Below, piece after piece: positions 42,201 through 55,499 of a stretch of DNA of 64,000 nucleotides. The notes under the pieces are model-generated. The model saw only the letters and a list, made by a program, of their open reading frames with translations. It ran no database searches and was not told where the DNA came from. Position numbers and translations under genes: made by a program. Origin of the DNA: Gnetum montanum (lineage: Eukaryota; Streptophyta; Gnetopsida; Gnetales; Gnetaceae). The stretch is taken from assembly GCA_015680685.1 (NCBI GenBank), contig MNCI01021506.1:97017-161016 (forward strand). The letters run 5' to 3'. Each line of letters begins with the position of its first letter. Within the stretch, counting starts at the first letter, position 1.

Positions 42201-43211
42201 ATGTCTCTCTCACAAGACTATGATCTCACAACCACTAATGAGGCAATTCATTGGAGAACCAATAGAATTGATGATGATGATGAAGTCTGGAGTACTCAAC
42301 CTTATGCAGTAGTTCCCTACGTTTATGAACACCCCAATGACACTTAAAGACTCTCGTCATCCAACTCTGATACCTCTAGTGAGGATGAAACATCCCATGG
42401 AATGAGGATGCCTGAAAGGCCTAAGACCTTCTCAATAACTAACAAGAACTTACTTGGGGATGATTGGAAGACTTACAAAAGTCATAACGAGTTTTACAGT
42501 TCCTTCTCTTCTTCTACTCCTTCAACGTCAGATTGTGAGATGGATGACTATCTTTCAAGGGATCAGCGCAGAACTAAAAATTGAGCTCACAAAGAAAATC
42601 AAGAACTCCAACATGAATAGGGGCAACATCATCCCAACTCACAAACTCACAACCTACGTAGTGATGATGAACCTCTACTGGCCACTAAGAGCCTAACGCC
42701 TATACAAGAGGCTGTTCGAATCTCCCATAGGCATCGTAAAGAGAGCCACCTACCCAGGCTCGATTTAAACAACTTTCCCAATTTTTCAGGAGGCTATGAC
42801 TTAGACCTACAACAACATTTACAAACCTTCTACAATGCTTGTACATGGAACAACAATGATAACGGTTGGTAAAAACTCAAGCTCTTTCCTATGACACTTT
42901 TTGGCGAAGAAAAAGTATGGTATAGATCATTAAGACCAAATTCAATACGACATTGGCCAACAATGGTAGAACTCTTTAACAAAAGATATCGAACCTACAC
43001 AAGAGTGTCATCCTTGAGGAAAAAAATCCAAGAGTGGAAACAAGCACAACATGTACCCTTGGGCATGGCCTTAGAAAGATATTATGCACTGTTAAACAAC
43101 TATCCAAGCCATGAGTTCTCCAAAGAAAGGCTAATGTACCATATCATTGATGGGCTTCGTGATGAAACAAGAAAGACCCTAGGGATGTATGCCCCAAGGA
43201 CAACTATATGA
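42201..43211 (+). pseudogene. Element E gag
   Basis: Single frame from Met 42201 (MSLSQDYDLTT) to the stop at 43209-43211, broken by four stops (TAA 42345-42347, TGA 42582-42584, and others near 42625 and 42870). The gag domain shows NFSGGYDLDLQQHLQTFYNA, FPMTLFGEEKVWYRSL, MVELFNKRYRTYTRVSSLRKKIQEWKQAQHVPLG and a later LMYHIIDGL. It aligns with element D gag through its length. A charged region after the stop continues the protein in broken frames to about 43600. Confidence 0.83.
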
Positions 43212-43599
43212 ACTATGAACCCATCAATTAAGAGCTTATTAAGCAAGTAGCAAAAGAAGAAGGGGAAATGGCTAGATGGGAGAATGTTGAAAAACATTAA
43301 TAGGACCAAAATCTCAACTTAACAAAGGTCCATAATCACAAAAAGGAGAAATCAACCTACCACAAGGGGAAAGAATCCTCTTTTCTAGTACAACAATCAC
43401 TAGAGGAAGTCAAGGCAAAGATTAATAAGATGTTGGAATGAACGCATAAAAAGTGTGGAGAATTTATCAACATCATTAGAGATAGAGTTTTGACAACCGG
43501 AGAAGCAAGACAAAGTATCATTGGACAATCGAAAAGAAGGCATAAGGAAAATAAGAGCTCAACTGCCAATCACATGTATGAATGCAACATTTGCCTGTA

Positions 43600-44486
43600 T
43601 GATCACCCCAAGGGTTAATGCCCAATCTTATTATATTTATCTAAGCATTGGGGAAACAAGTTACACCCAGAGTTCGTATAGAGATACTGTGTTCAATCAA
43701 AATGGCAACAATCCCAGTAGTGGGGGAAGCCACCCCTAAAATGGAGACACCCTTCATATCATCTGAACCCAAATGCTTATCTAGTTCAACATCCTATTTA
43801 CCCAACTAGGCCAACATACTCTATCTCAACGCATTACCATTCTCCTCAATACTATCAGCCCATGTCCTCAACACAACCATCGCCTTGTGTACCACACACT
43901 TCTCCTAATTTTCAACATTCTCATCCTTTCCCTCCTTCTACATTGCCACCAACTGTTCCTAAGGTGTCTGCACCACAACAACAACCTTCGAACGTTACTT
44001 GTGATACTATTTCCAATAGCAGTGAGAGGTCTCAGCAACACTGAAGGCGTCCCTTCTTTAGAAATGACCCTAGGAAGGGACAACACAATTCCAAGGCCAC
44101 TGCATCCTCCAACTCAACACAAGTCCAACCTTGTGGTGCACCCTTATCTTCGAACCCAACGCCTGATGTTACTTCATCAAGGCCACGAACTAACACTCCA
44201 ACAACCATACGGCCCAATGAACACAGGCATGGAGAGTGACAACCTGATCCCTGCATATCATCATACAGTCACAAATATCATAGTGGGTCAACTCCTTACT
44301 AGGGAACCACATCTTATAAACTGCCCCACTATGCTTACTATAATCAGGTGTGTGAACCCCGATGGGGTAAGTATGACCAGGTACCAATATTTCCAACATG
44401 CAAGGATCGTCATCTTTCATTTATTAATCCTTGCTATCCTCAACCATTTAGTCATGGGGGATATCCCCCATTCTAGTAACAAGTAG
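43600..44486 (+). pseudogene. Element E gag C-terminal linker (Pro/Gln-rich)
   Basis: Frame-broken sequence with Pro/Ser/Gln-rich content (43862-44044 and 43887-44486), equivalent to the linker of D. It ends at 44484-44486 beside AGTCATGGGGG (44449). The protease of D has no counterpart here. Confidence 0.5.
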
Positions 44487-44489
44487 GAT

Positions 44490-45860
44490 TAATAACCACT
44501 TTTTATTTTCTTTGATTTTACAACTTTTTGTTTTCCATTTTTTCATTTTTCAATTTCTTTTTTTATCTTTTGATCTTTTTGTCTTTTTACATTTTTTTAT
44601 ATATATAAGTAATCTCATCTATGAATAAAACACTCATGTGGATCGTTGGTTGACATGTGTTCTATGTTATCAAGTCTCAAGTGATCAATTATGTGGACAG
44701 TGAGCCCATCACACTGACTCATCCATTCTACAAATAAGAGGTTCTGTTCGAGGGTACAGTGATATTCTTAACATTCTTAAAACTTAAAAATTAATTTTGT
44801 GTTCATTGTACCCAGAATGAAGAAGGATGGACCAAGAGGGAATGATTAAGGTGTGACATCAAGGGGACTTGGGGATTCTCTTTGGTGACATCTATGAGAT
44901 TTATCATGCAACGGGGTTGTACTAAGATCCTTGTAGATCTAACAAAACATGGGAGTAACAGTAACCAAAAGGGCATTCAAAAATCCAATGCTATTCTAGG
45001 AGGTCTCACTGGAAAGACATGCATCCAAGCCTGAAGGTTGACGACTTCTCTTGATTCAGTAAAAAGAAAAAAAGAGAGAAGAAAAAGAAAACGAAAAGAA
45101 AAGTGCCACAAAACAAAAATCACTCCTTCCTTGAATAAAACACCAAGTGATCATATGCCTTGTTGTTATGGTACTCTCATAGTTGCTCATCATGAGATGA
45201 AACAATGCAATGTCACTGATTAGAGGAATGGACTTGGTCCTGATCTTGGAACGATGGGTTAATGACACCTTAATCATGCTTTACATGCAAGATTCATTGT
45301 GTCCTAGGGCAGTTACCTCATGTCCCAATCTCTACAATCCCTTTCTATAGTTCGTCTCATCTCACTGTTCGTGTAATTGTAGCTCATGTCTCATATAGCA
45401 TAGAATTCTTACCTCATCCTAGTGATATTTACATATGTGTGTTTTGCGGAATTACTGCAGATTACTCTTAACCCTTTTAGTGCCCATGGACACTTTTAAG
45501 TGTGGCTACACAAGGGCATTATAGGTTGAACCTACTTTGGGGAGGACCCACTTGTGTAATCTTTTGTAATTCTCACTTATGACATAGCTCACATACACCA
45601 TTTATTGCCCTTCGCGTATTGTTCATAATATTCTTTCTCTTATTACTATCCCTTTAAATTTCAACATTCCTATGTACCATTACATGCCCTTTTTCTCTCA
45701 CTTACCACCCAAGGTCTTATTGATAAAATCCACACCATCGTAATTAATTGTGCCTTTCGAATTAATGGAATTATCCTAGCAACCTTTAACATGTGCCACA
45801 TGTCCTTGCTTTCATATTTTAGTTTCCAAAAAAACCCTAAAATTTGGTTCTTTTCCCTCG
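44490..45860. other. Element E non-coding interior
   Basis: T-rich then mixed DNA. Contains the CTTTGGGGAGGACCCACT block (45535-45552) shared with element D. No protein seen. Confidence 0.5.
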
Positions 45861-45879
45861 GGCCTAAAACATCGTTAGG

Positions 45880-46000
45880 CCACAATATCGCGTACATGAT
45901 ATCACGGCTGACACGATATTGTGTACGCGATGTATCGTACGTGATATCGCATCCCATAAACTTATAAATAGGCAATCCCCCCGCAACACTTAGCATCATT
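45880..46000 (+). promoter_or_regulatory. Internal promoter-like block (ATATCG palindromes plus TATA box)
   Basis: AATATCGCGTACATGATATC, CACGATATTGTGTACGCG and GTACGTGATATCGC follow one another over 45891-45952, then ACTTATAAATAGGCAATCCC with a TATA box near 45962. The arrangement copies the LTR promoter region (palindrome block, then TATAAATA) but lies inside the element, 450 bp upstream of the extra ORF. It could be a dedicated promoter or an LTR relic. Confidence 0.55.
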
Positions 46001-46446
46001 TTTCACAACTTACACGGGGCAGTTTTTTGAATTTTTCTCTACGACTTGCGATTATGAGACCCTTGCTTTTCTACCTATATCTCGCTCGCTGGTACTCTGA
46101 TTTTAATTCCATCTGAACCTGCTTGAACCCGGAGTGTTCAGCTTAGTCATGGGGGAGGGACACCTGTTGAATAGCACCTAACATTTTTGGAACTTATCAT
46201 CGCCCGAAGGACATTATCAAGGGTAATTAGCTATAACATTAAGAATAAATTGTGCCGAAAATAATTTTATCCCTAGGTATACCAGGAAACTAAAATTGAA
46301 AAACCACCTAAGTAAAAAGGACCCACTATTATAATCTTTCGAGAAACATCACACGGAGATAAAAAACTTAATTAATTAAGGAAAGCAGTAAGGTATAACC
46401 TAACTTCGGAAACAACCTTGCTAATGCTTGGCCCGTGTAATTGCAA

Positions 46447-49223
46447 ATGGCCCCGAAGCATGGACAACGGGAAGGTCCTACTCAAGGTGGAAGTAAACGA
46501 CCTAGGAGAGGTGAAGAATAAGTCCCAGCTAGACAACATGCAAAATAGGAGGAACAATCATTTTGCATTCATCAAGAGGACCCTCCTACTGTATAGTCCA
46601 GGCAAGTAGAAGGAGGAGTTGCAGCAGCGCCTGAACAGGGACAACATCTCACGTTGCCCCAAGATTGTGTTCAGGCTATCCACGAAAGGTCCACACTCAC
46701 TGCAATGATTGTAGAATTAAACTTTGAATCCTTTGCAGAATTTTCTCCTAAGGCTATTAGGGATCACCTCAAGGGGTCTCCTTATAGCCTATCCTCTCTA
46801 AAAGAGGTGCCTAGTACCTGGGAGAAACATACCAGTTTTGGCACAACAAAGAACAAGGCACCACCATTAATATTTGTTGTGTGACAGTCGATTTATCCAT
46901 GTAGGCCATTTCAGAAGTATTAAACCTTCTAAATACAAGGCCAAAAGTTGCTCAGTTATCTACCAGTTCAGACCCTGATGTACGATGAGTTTGGTTGGAG
47001 AGGGCATATGGCAAAGAAAAGACATTTGGAGAGTTAACGACAGAAGAGAGTATCTACTTCAAAATTGGAACGTATCATCTCTTCCCCATGAAGGGCTTAA
47101 AAAGAATCTCAACATATGTGGTAAGAGGATGTGCAGTGCTGATGGGAAAGGTTAATGCTAACCTGCCTCATCTATACTTAACGAAGATCCTGAGGCAGTT
47201 CGAGGAACGGAGGATAGGGAAGCTTGCCTTACCTTTCCCTTGTCTTATTAGGAAGTTGTGCCGACATGCTAGTATTAGAGGATACACTAATGATGTCCTA
47301 TGAAAAGCCCAAAATGCTTCATATGTTGAACTGTTAAAGCCACCAACCGCAAGGAAAATCACTGGTGAGACATTGGGGCTAGAACAAGAAGAAGAACAAA
47401 CGGCTGAACCAACTGCAACTCAACTTGCAAGACATATCCAACCTCCAAGTATGGGACCCAGCCAACAATAGGAAGCAGGGCCTAGCACCAGCCAAGATCA
47501 ACCACACTGCTGCAAGATTACAGATCGTTAATGAGCCATCTTAGGGCCATCGCTGAGACGGTGAGTTGGGGAAGTCATGATGATGCAAATCTCTTCCACG
47601 TCATTGACGATATCATTCAGCCCATAGTTTCTTTGGATCATACAAGGGGTAAAGTATCTATTCATACAGGAGGAGAGGAAAGTATTTTTCCACAACAAAT
47701 CTCAAAAAACACTGCATCTTTACAAGTGCAATTAGAAACTAGTGAAGGGCCACGGTGGTGGTCATGCAACACCAAGACGGAGCAAGAGTTGTAGAAGTGG
47801 TCGTAGACCACATCAAAGAATCATTCAATGTACTTGTTGTACCACGGTAGATCTCACAGGAGCACGAGATGCTCAAACTTTGGCCAGAACCTCAATGACT
47901 CCTATGGAACATGAGGATGCACTTGATTGATTGCTACAAATAGGACAAATAATGACGTCTCTATTTGACATCCCTCAAGATTTTACAGCAATTCAATCAA
48001 ACCTCATTTCCACTAAGGGGAAGCTGGTCTTAATAGAAGTGAGGGTTGAGCATGCTGAAGTAGAGGTGCAGAATTTACAAGAGTAGCTCATGGCCCTACA
48101 AGTAGCACAGCGGGACCCCTTGCAATTTTTTTCTGTAGACCACCTAAAAAATTTCAAAACTGAGCAACTAACCTAACGGAGAATAAAAAGGTGCCTGAAG
48201 AAAAAGAGAAGGCTTTTTGGGATGCCTCTGTAGCACAGGCATAAACTCATGCGCATATCAAGGCACTCAAGGCCTTACAGGAAGAAAACAAGCAGCTTGT
48301 TGCTAACAACCTTCGGTTGACCTCTGTGGAGTAGCAAAAGAATGTTTTCAAAGAACACTTTCATTAGTTGCAAGAACAATTCGTCCGAGTCAACTAAGAC
48401 ATGAGTCATTTAGCCAGGGAGAACCGAACCCTCTCAATGGAGAAGGTACATGCAATCCATCAAAAGACAACCATTGAAATAAGCACATGACAAAATGAGG
48501 TAAAATAGCATGAAAAGCTAAAGGAGCACTTCCAAGATTAGGTGGGGATGTACAAAAAAATCTTTGAGAATGAGATCCATATGGCCAAGGCCCACATCAA
48601 TGCTATTAGTGTTCAACACACTGACTAGCGGGCCATATTAGACACTTATGCATTTGCCCACCAAGCGAAAGTTAAGAATCGGGACCTGTAAATCCAAGAT
48701 CTTACAGAATACATGGAGTTGGAAAACTTGCTATATGCCAACCTTGCCATGTTAATAGCAGGGCACCCGAGAACAAAGCTCAAGTAACAGGTAGCTACCG
48801 ACTATGTCAAATATGAAACAGAATTTGTAAAATACAAGAAAATATTGCAAAAATTGGAGATTGCAAATTCTGAACTTGAGGTGGTGAAGGCAAGCTACCA
48901 AGGCCAAAAAGGTGTCGCAACATATTTGGCTCGACAGCTTGCAAATTTTCAAGAATACAGAGATAAAGCCAGAGCCTATGAGGAGGAACGACAGGTATTT
49001 ATGGGTTGGTATGTCAAGGCCAACCAAATGTTTCTGCAACTACCTTGTCCATGGGAGGTGCCGACTCCATCAAACATTGGAACATTAGCATGGACAGCAC
49101 AGGATCCCCAGACCGAAGAGGAGAAACTCCAAGCCATCCTTCAACACCATCAAGTCCCAAGACCTAGAGTACAAGACAAGGGGAAAGCACTTATGGAGGA
49201 GCCACTGCCACCAGGAACTACAT
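46447..49223 (+). pseudogene. Element E extra ORF: plant transposon-protein-like domain plus coiled coil
   Basis: Starts with MAPKHGQREG and a basic patch (SKRPRRGEE) that could be a nuclear signal. Broken into pieces: DCVQAIHERSTL and SFAEFSPKAIRDHL near 46660-46780, then TYHLFPMKGLKRISTYVVRG near 47065 and LALPFPCLIRKLCRHA near 47226, which resembles the late LI-x-x-LCRRA block of putative plant transposon proteins. From 47.9 to 49.1 kb the sequence is Gln/Glu/Lys-rich with coiled-coil character (EIANSELEVVKASYQGQKG...), ending in a Pro-rich tail and TGA 49221-49223. Many stops. It occupies the env-like position. Function unknown; similarity to the LINE accessory domain is in layout, not in clear identity. 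Confidence 0.6.
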
Positions 49224-49369
49224 GAGTTCCAAAAATTTTGTGGCTGTAGAACATTTTTTGTGGTTTCTCAATTTTGTTTTCATTCCACACTGCAGCATAA
49301 ACCCATTTTCACCATCCAATAATCCCATACCTATCCACTGTGTAATCACTGTAACTCAAGGACGAGTTT

Positions 49370-49388
49370 TCATTCAATCGTGGGAGTA
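49370..49388 (+). promoter_or_regulatory. Element E polypurine-like tract
   Basis: ATTCAATCGTGGGAGTA before the 3' LTR; a weakened form of AGTCATGGGGGTA in element D. Confidence 0.5.
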
Positions 49389-50203
49389 TGATGAGTTGCA
49401 ATTTTGTTCACCGCGATATCGCATATGTGATATCGCATACGCGATATCGCAGCCTATCTCCTCAGTTATAAATAAGAGGTAGACAGTTCCGATAGGAAGT
49501 TTTTTAGTTAGTTTTAGTTTAAGTGTTAAAGTTTTAGTTCTTGCTTTTCTTATCAACCCTTTTCCTCCCAGTGTATGTCTGCAGTGTTGTGAATGTAATT
49601 GTACGGCATCCTTTATTCGAGTGTGACGTACTTGGACACACACATAACCAGCAATAAACATCAAGATTACTTCATCATTGCAGCATTCACTTAGATTAAT
49701 TGTTTATTTACTTGTTATTTACTACTTTCCTAGTTAATCTCTCTCTCACCCTTTAACTCCTATTAAACGTGGAATGAGTACAACTTGATTACGAGCATTT
49801 AAGTGTGACTACTTGGTAACCCAGTAGCGTACCTAGGATCTACGCTTGGTAATCCTGGTGGTAGTCATGCACAAAGTCCAAGATGTGTACGGATGATCAA
49901 GGAACAGATGCTCATCGCACTTAGGCTAGCTTAGATTCTCTCACCCTTTCTCTCTTAGCTTAGTTAATATTATCTTCCACTTCCTTCAGGAGTAGAATCA
50001 GGTTAGAAACACATCATACACCTCACTCTGGACTAAACCATACGTGACAAAGCTAATACTAGTCTAGGTGAGAAGACAGTGAACTGCGACCTAAGGCTAA
50101 CTGTCTAGATGCTACAACTAGTTTGTCTACGGAGTTCAACTGGGTTGCGCGTGTAACACTCGTATTCGTATGGTTGAGTGTAGGGGTACCTCGCTACTCA
50201 TCA
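49389..50203 (+). repeat. Element E 3' LTR
   Basis: 815 bp, TGATGAG...CTCATCA. GCGATATCGC occurs at 49413 and again at about 49441, between them GTGATATCGCATAC; TATA box TTATAAATAAGAGG lies near 49465. Confidence 0.9.
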
Positions 50204-50208
50204 CTCAC

Positions 50209-51050
50209 ATAGTGGCATGCATTTTTGCAAGAGAAAAATGTGCCAATCACCACCACAAGCTTTATAAAAATATGAACTTGAATGTTGTCAATCTTATAGT
50301 TATCATCAATCAATGTGTAGCTACTTTGGCTACTCATCACATTAGATAGGGGTGAAGGCTCTAAAAATATATTATCCATTTATGTATTACCAACAAATGA
50401 TAAGCATAGGAGACATGGAGATTAGCATGGGTAGTGCATTCATGTCTCTCACCTTCTCTACCATTACCTTTACACCATCTTATAGTTATGTCACTCTTGT
50501 TAAAGTATACTTCTAAGTTAAGGTATAATCATTAGTTTGCTAATTTAATATATCAGCAATTAAAAATGGTCATGATGGTTTAATAAAGAGTCACAACTCT
50601 TTACGAATGATAAAAGAATGCAAGTTCTCACTTCATAATATGTGGATCAAGATGGAATAAGAAACAAGGGACAAGAATAATGTAATTTGGAATAATGATG
50701 GAACAGTAAGAATAGCAATGAACCAACATGGAAAAATAAGAAATAATAATGGAACAATAGCTACAATACTTTTCGTCATACATAAGCATTTACAAACCAC
50801 AATAATTGATAAAATTATGAAAGAAAAATATGTAGTAGTAAAGGAAGATATTATGAAGCATACAAGTTGTAACAAGAATCTAAGCTTTAGAACCAAAAGG
50901 TTAGCAAGTTATTCATAAGAGAGAGAAATGAAGAAGGATCTAGTTTTCTAAATAGGATAAGAAGATCCAAGGTGAGTGATTCGTAATTTGATCTAGTTCC
51001 CTAAAGAGGAAGAGAAGACGATTTGGAAGAGGAACAAACTACAAATGAGG
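50209..51050. other. AT-rich spacer
   Basis: No supported gene. The frame at 50633-50896 (minus) appears antisense to repeat sequence. Confidence 0.45.
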
Positions 51051-51059
51051 TAGTAGTCC

Positions 51060-51735
51060 ATAACAGGAAAAGTTGTGAATCGTTGAAGGAGTCCATGAGG
51101 GCTTAGCTCATGTAAGATTGACTAAGTAGAAAGGTTCCTAGAAGACCTGTCATGAGTAATAGGGAAAGATAGGTATTGTAAGGATATAGCCAAGAAGAAG
51201 AATATGTTATGAAGAAGAGATTCATAATAGCCAAGTATAAAGAAACAAAGATAGTAAACCAAGTTCAAGTACAAGAGTTTATAATATATTAAGTTACAAA
51301 CAAAAATCATAACTATATTATATCTTATGATGGAGAAGTAAATATGAACCAAAATAGGATGCACTTCTAACAAGAGAAATAACACTTAATCACAAGAAGT
51401 TCTTAGAAATGCAGAATTTGGAGATACAACAAGCAAAAAGATACTATGAATTAGTAATATAAGGAACAAGTATCATTTGATGGAATTAGTACAACACAAC
51501 TCTTTTCATCACAAGAGGATTCATAAGCAACCAAATCAATAAGACTTATGATATTCAAAACTACCAAGAATTATGAAGAGAAGTCATCATTATGAAGAGA
51601 GCTATGATATTACACTTCCATAATCTTGATATTACTATTACTTGTAAATGTGGATCTCCTTGTAAAAGATCCTAAGACATCAATGTTGTATCATGAATAT
51701 AATTGAAAGGTTAACCAAAAGGAAAATCTAACTTT
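51060..51735 (+). repeat. Copia-like LTR remnant (plus strand), partner of 30253-30940
   Basis: The reverse complement of the 30.25-30.94 kb LTR: GGAACAAGTATCA, GCAACCAAATCAATAAGACT, AAAACTACCAAGAATTA and TCCTAAGACATCAATGTTGT recur in the same order. It ends near 51735 at AAATCTAAC, where the other copy meets its primer site; here the primer site is missing. Confidence 0.6.
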
Positions 51736-54700
51736 TCTAAGATAGAACTGTGTGATGGCCTTTGTGACTACTATATATGAAGAAAAGAATCATAAGCTTA
51801 CAAAATTATTACTATATCATTAAGCTATAAGAGCTAAGCCACCTTTGCCTATGATAAGATATCATGAATATAAGTTTTAATAATTGTCCTTATCCATATT
51901 TATATTCAATAATGATCCTTATTATTGGATGATAGCCCAAGACTTCAATACTCAACCATCATCATGAGATGATGTTTATGTGCATCAATAAAAAATAAAA
52001 CAAATTATGAAGAATCACAAGAATTAAGAAAAGTCATAACTATTAAGGTATGATAAAAACAACTTGCATACATCTAAAGAAAGTATGAAATAAATGAAGA
52101 AATAACCAAGTACATCTAATATAAAACATGTTGAAGAAGTGGCTCGTATGGGAAAGAACACATAGGACACTATCTGTGTAAAGAACAATTTACAACCTAA
52201 GTTGCATGAGAATTGAATAAGCCTATAAGAAAAAGATGCTTGCAAGTTGAAGATGATGATGAAATGTGTCCCAAAGAAGACACATGAAAAAGAGCATTGC
52301 ATGCACAAGAGAAAGAATAATATGTGTAATCTTATCAAGTCTAAGAAATAGGTACAATACTCTTGGAAGAGTGAGTGTGGATCAAGTTCACTTATCAATC
52401 ATAAATATTGACAAAGAAAAATGAAAACATCATTTATGATGAATTTTAAGGATGAAATTCAAAGCCACAAGAAATTTGATAAAGGTAAAGTATGTCCATA
52501 TAAAGAATAGAAGACAAAACCTACTAATGATAATGAAAATCATGTTGTGAGAAAAACAAATAGAAGGGTCATCTTAGCATTAATTTCATATAAGACCATG
52601 GTACACTATGAAAAGCTCCTAACTAATGGTTTGACCAGGTAAAATAAAAAAATCCCATGGAACCAAAAAATAAGATTGTAGTAGAAAGATGGAAATGCTC
52701 ATTTATACATGAAAGATAAGAGTTCTAAAAAATGGAATGATCTTTTATTCATTCTATTAAAGGATGAGATTATAATTTATACCTTATAGGATTATGATTG
52801 TAGTTTTGATAATGATCATGACTTAAAAATAATTTGTCATTATAATCAAATTTTTAGCATGGTATCAAAGTGAAGTTGCTTTTGAAGAAAAAGAAATTAA
52901 CATTAATAAGTCGTTAGTGAGAAAACCAAATAGAAGTTGAAATCAAAAGAAGATAGTTAAATGAATTAGACACTAGGAGAAAACAAATTAGAGAAGTATT
53001 AAAGGCTATAAAAAATGATTTTATGACCAAAAATATAAAGAGAAGTAGTGGAAAACTTGAGCACTAGAAAACTAGAAATGTCGCAAACTTGTAAAAAATT
53101 GAACATATTCTTGAGGGAACTATTCAATGTCTTGAAAAAGATGGAGCAAACATCCACAAAGTTTAGTGAAGAGTTGGTGATCTAATGTCTTCAAAGTAAT
53201 GTTAGAGACATATTAGAGAGGGTAACCAACATCATGATGTTATTGTAGGAGATAAGAATAGAGCAAGAATCAATTAAGGATAAACTTGCCAAAGTAAAGA
53301 TGGAGAACTATATGAACAAGATTTGCCATGATGTTCTTGACTAGCAGATTAAGAGCAACAACAAGAATTGGAGATCAAGCAACCAAAGATCCAATTGAAA
53401 TTAGTAGAAGAGATAGACAATGTATGGAAGGAATAAAAATTGATGTTCCAAATTAGTGTAATTATTTGCAATTCTTTCTTGTAAATAATTCTACTCATAC
53501 AATAAATAAATAAAGTGAATGTTTCCTTCTCCATTTTTAGGCCCTTGTTACTATAATAATGATGTGGAAATCCATAAAGAAGATCAATCCTAATAAGTAG
53601 TCAATCTTGATAATATTGACATGAGAAATGTATTTGCCAAATTAAATAGCCATGAACTCTCTCATATGAGTTATTTACTAAAAAAAGCCATAAGCAACAT
53701 TGAAGAACACATGGAATCTAGAATCATAGTGATTGAAAAGAAGTCATTTATACACCAATAAAGAAGTCTTAACTAGCTTATTGGTGCTTCTAATTTGGTG
53801 TAATTAGTGGACTTTTCAAAAATAATGCACAAAATGGGAACTAAAGAATGAGAAACAAATCAAAATAATATGTCAAGCGTGATGGAGGATCCTTTAGTGA
53901 ATTCTACAAGAGATATAATGGAAAGGATTATGGATGCACTACAATGAAAAATTCTCAATTGAGTTCAAAGTAGCTCAATTGATAATAGAAATTTCAAAAA
54001 GGTTAATCAAGTATTTCCTCAAAGAAACTTTCAAAAATTTTCTTATGCTTGATACCAAATCCATGTTCAAGGTAGGTTTGTAAGAAATTTTTTATAATTC
54101 CTCTTTGCTTGATTAAAATAGGACATGAATAGAAATTATTCATCTAAAGAATTCATATATATTTTTGGTCAAAATATTCACAAATTGGATCTTTTGCAAA
54201 GATAGAAAAAATTGTAATAAAATATCCAATGCATTGAAAATTTGTATAATCTAGAAATATGATGTGAATTTTTCTTAAGCAAGACATATTATGATGAGAA
54301 AAAATGAACAACTCATCAAGTGCTTGATGAAAAATAACAATACATCATACTTTGAGTATGGGTATGTTATCTCATATATCTTCAAATTTGTGTATGAGAA
54401 AGGATTATCATGTGATGATTTTTGGATTTCTACAGTAATCTACCATGTATAGTTTGCACATGGAATGGATGTGGAGATTAAAAACCCTACGGAGCAAGAA
54501 TAAGAAGCTGTTAATAAAACTTAATTTTGCAAAATCAACAAAATTCTAGTATATGTAGCAAAATTTACTCAAAACCCTAAATAATGAATGCATCTTTTAT
54601 CTACTATTTATGAACAAGCTAAAATCAAAACATGCATGAGATTTGTAGGGATGTAACCTTAAAATTTCATAAAACCCTCAAAATCGATATTACACTACAG

Positions 54701-55490
54701 GGTTCTGGATTCCATAATAAAATTAAAACTTAAAAGCTTTAATCTAAGATTTAAAACTTCTCTAAGCCCCACAACAACATTAAATCTAAGCCTAGCTTCA
54801 CATCTAGTTAGCAAAATTGCTTAGAAACTTTAAAATTCAAACATAATCATTGCAACAAAGCCAAAGGAACAGTAAAACTCTACAAAAATTCCTAACTAGG
54901 GTTTGGATAACTTATATTTGAGCTTTTGAATAAAGTGCATAAGATTAAGGCAGTCCCTTGTTGCTGTTGGACCTACCCTTGGTCCCCTGCTTGCTAGTAC
55001 TACCACTTGCGATGGTGCTTCATTGTTGTGTAGCTTTATTGTCAATTTTACTTCACTCATGCATTGATTCTCAAGTTCTCCAAATGCAAATGAAAGCTTT
55101 AGTGCCTAAATTTTATTCTTCCATTGCTTTTATAACTTAGAAATGATGGTGCTTTAGTTCCATGATACTTTGATGTCGTTTAGCCTTAACTTTTGATGTC
55201 TTTTCATTCAAATGGTAAATTTGATCCCTTGATTCTAGCTCAAATGAACATGGCTTCTTGCCTAGAGTCTCTTATCTACACATCTTTAGTGGAGCTTAAC
55301 ATATCTCAGATCACATAGCCCTTTCAAAAATGGGTTTTATATCTTATTGATGCTATTAGCTCCCCTTTATCTATAGGATATTAATTTATTCTAACTACTA
55401 CAAAATACTTTACTAAGAGGGTAAAAGTTGTTCCTTTACATTCCACCAAGTCACACTTTATCTATCATTTCATCCTTGACAACATCATAG
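51736..55490. other. AT-rich spacer with old element debris
   Basis: TTTAGCATGGTATCAAAGTG at 52853-52872 resembles an LTR end followed by a Met-tRNA primer site (TGGTATCAGAGC). The A-rich, Lys/Glu/Asn-rich frames after it (52.9-53.9 kb) may be a decayed gag. No intact motif. Confidence 0.4.
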
Positions 55491-55499
55491 GAAGAAGAG

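Larger units (their letters stand above)
41416..50203 (+). mobile_element. LTR retrotransposon E, gag plus extra ORF, no pol
   Basis: Related to D: the same LTR termini, tRNA-Asp-type primer site and gag type. Flanks CTCAT (41411-41415) and CTCAC (50204-50208) are probably a TSD with one change. The interior has gag (42201-43211), a Pro/Gln-rich linker, no recognisable protease, RT or integrase, a promoter-like block near 45.9 kb, and a second coding region (46.4-49.2 kb) unlike gag or pol. This makes it a non-autonomous element carrying an accessory gene. Confidence 0.85.

Noticed and set aside
52853-52872. A full LTR element starting at the TGGTATCAAAGTG site
   Set aside because: The primer-site likeness is real but no matching LTR pair or protein could be found, so it is mentioned only as debris.
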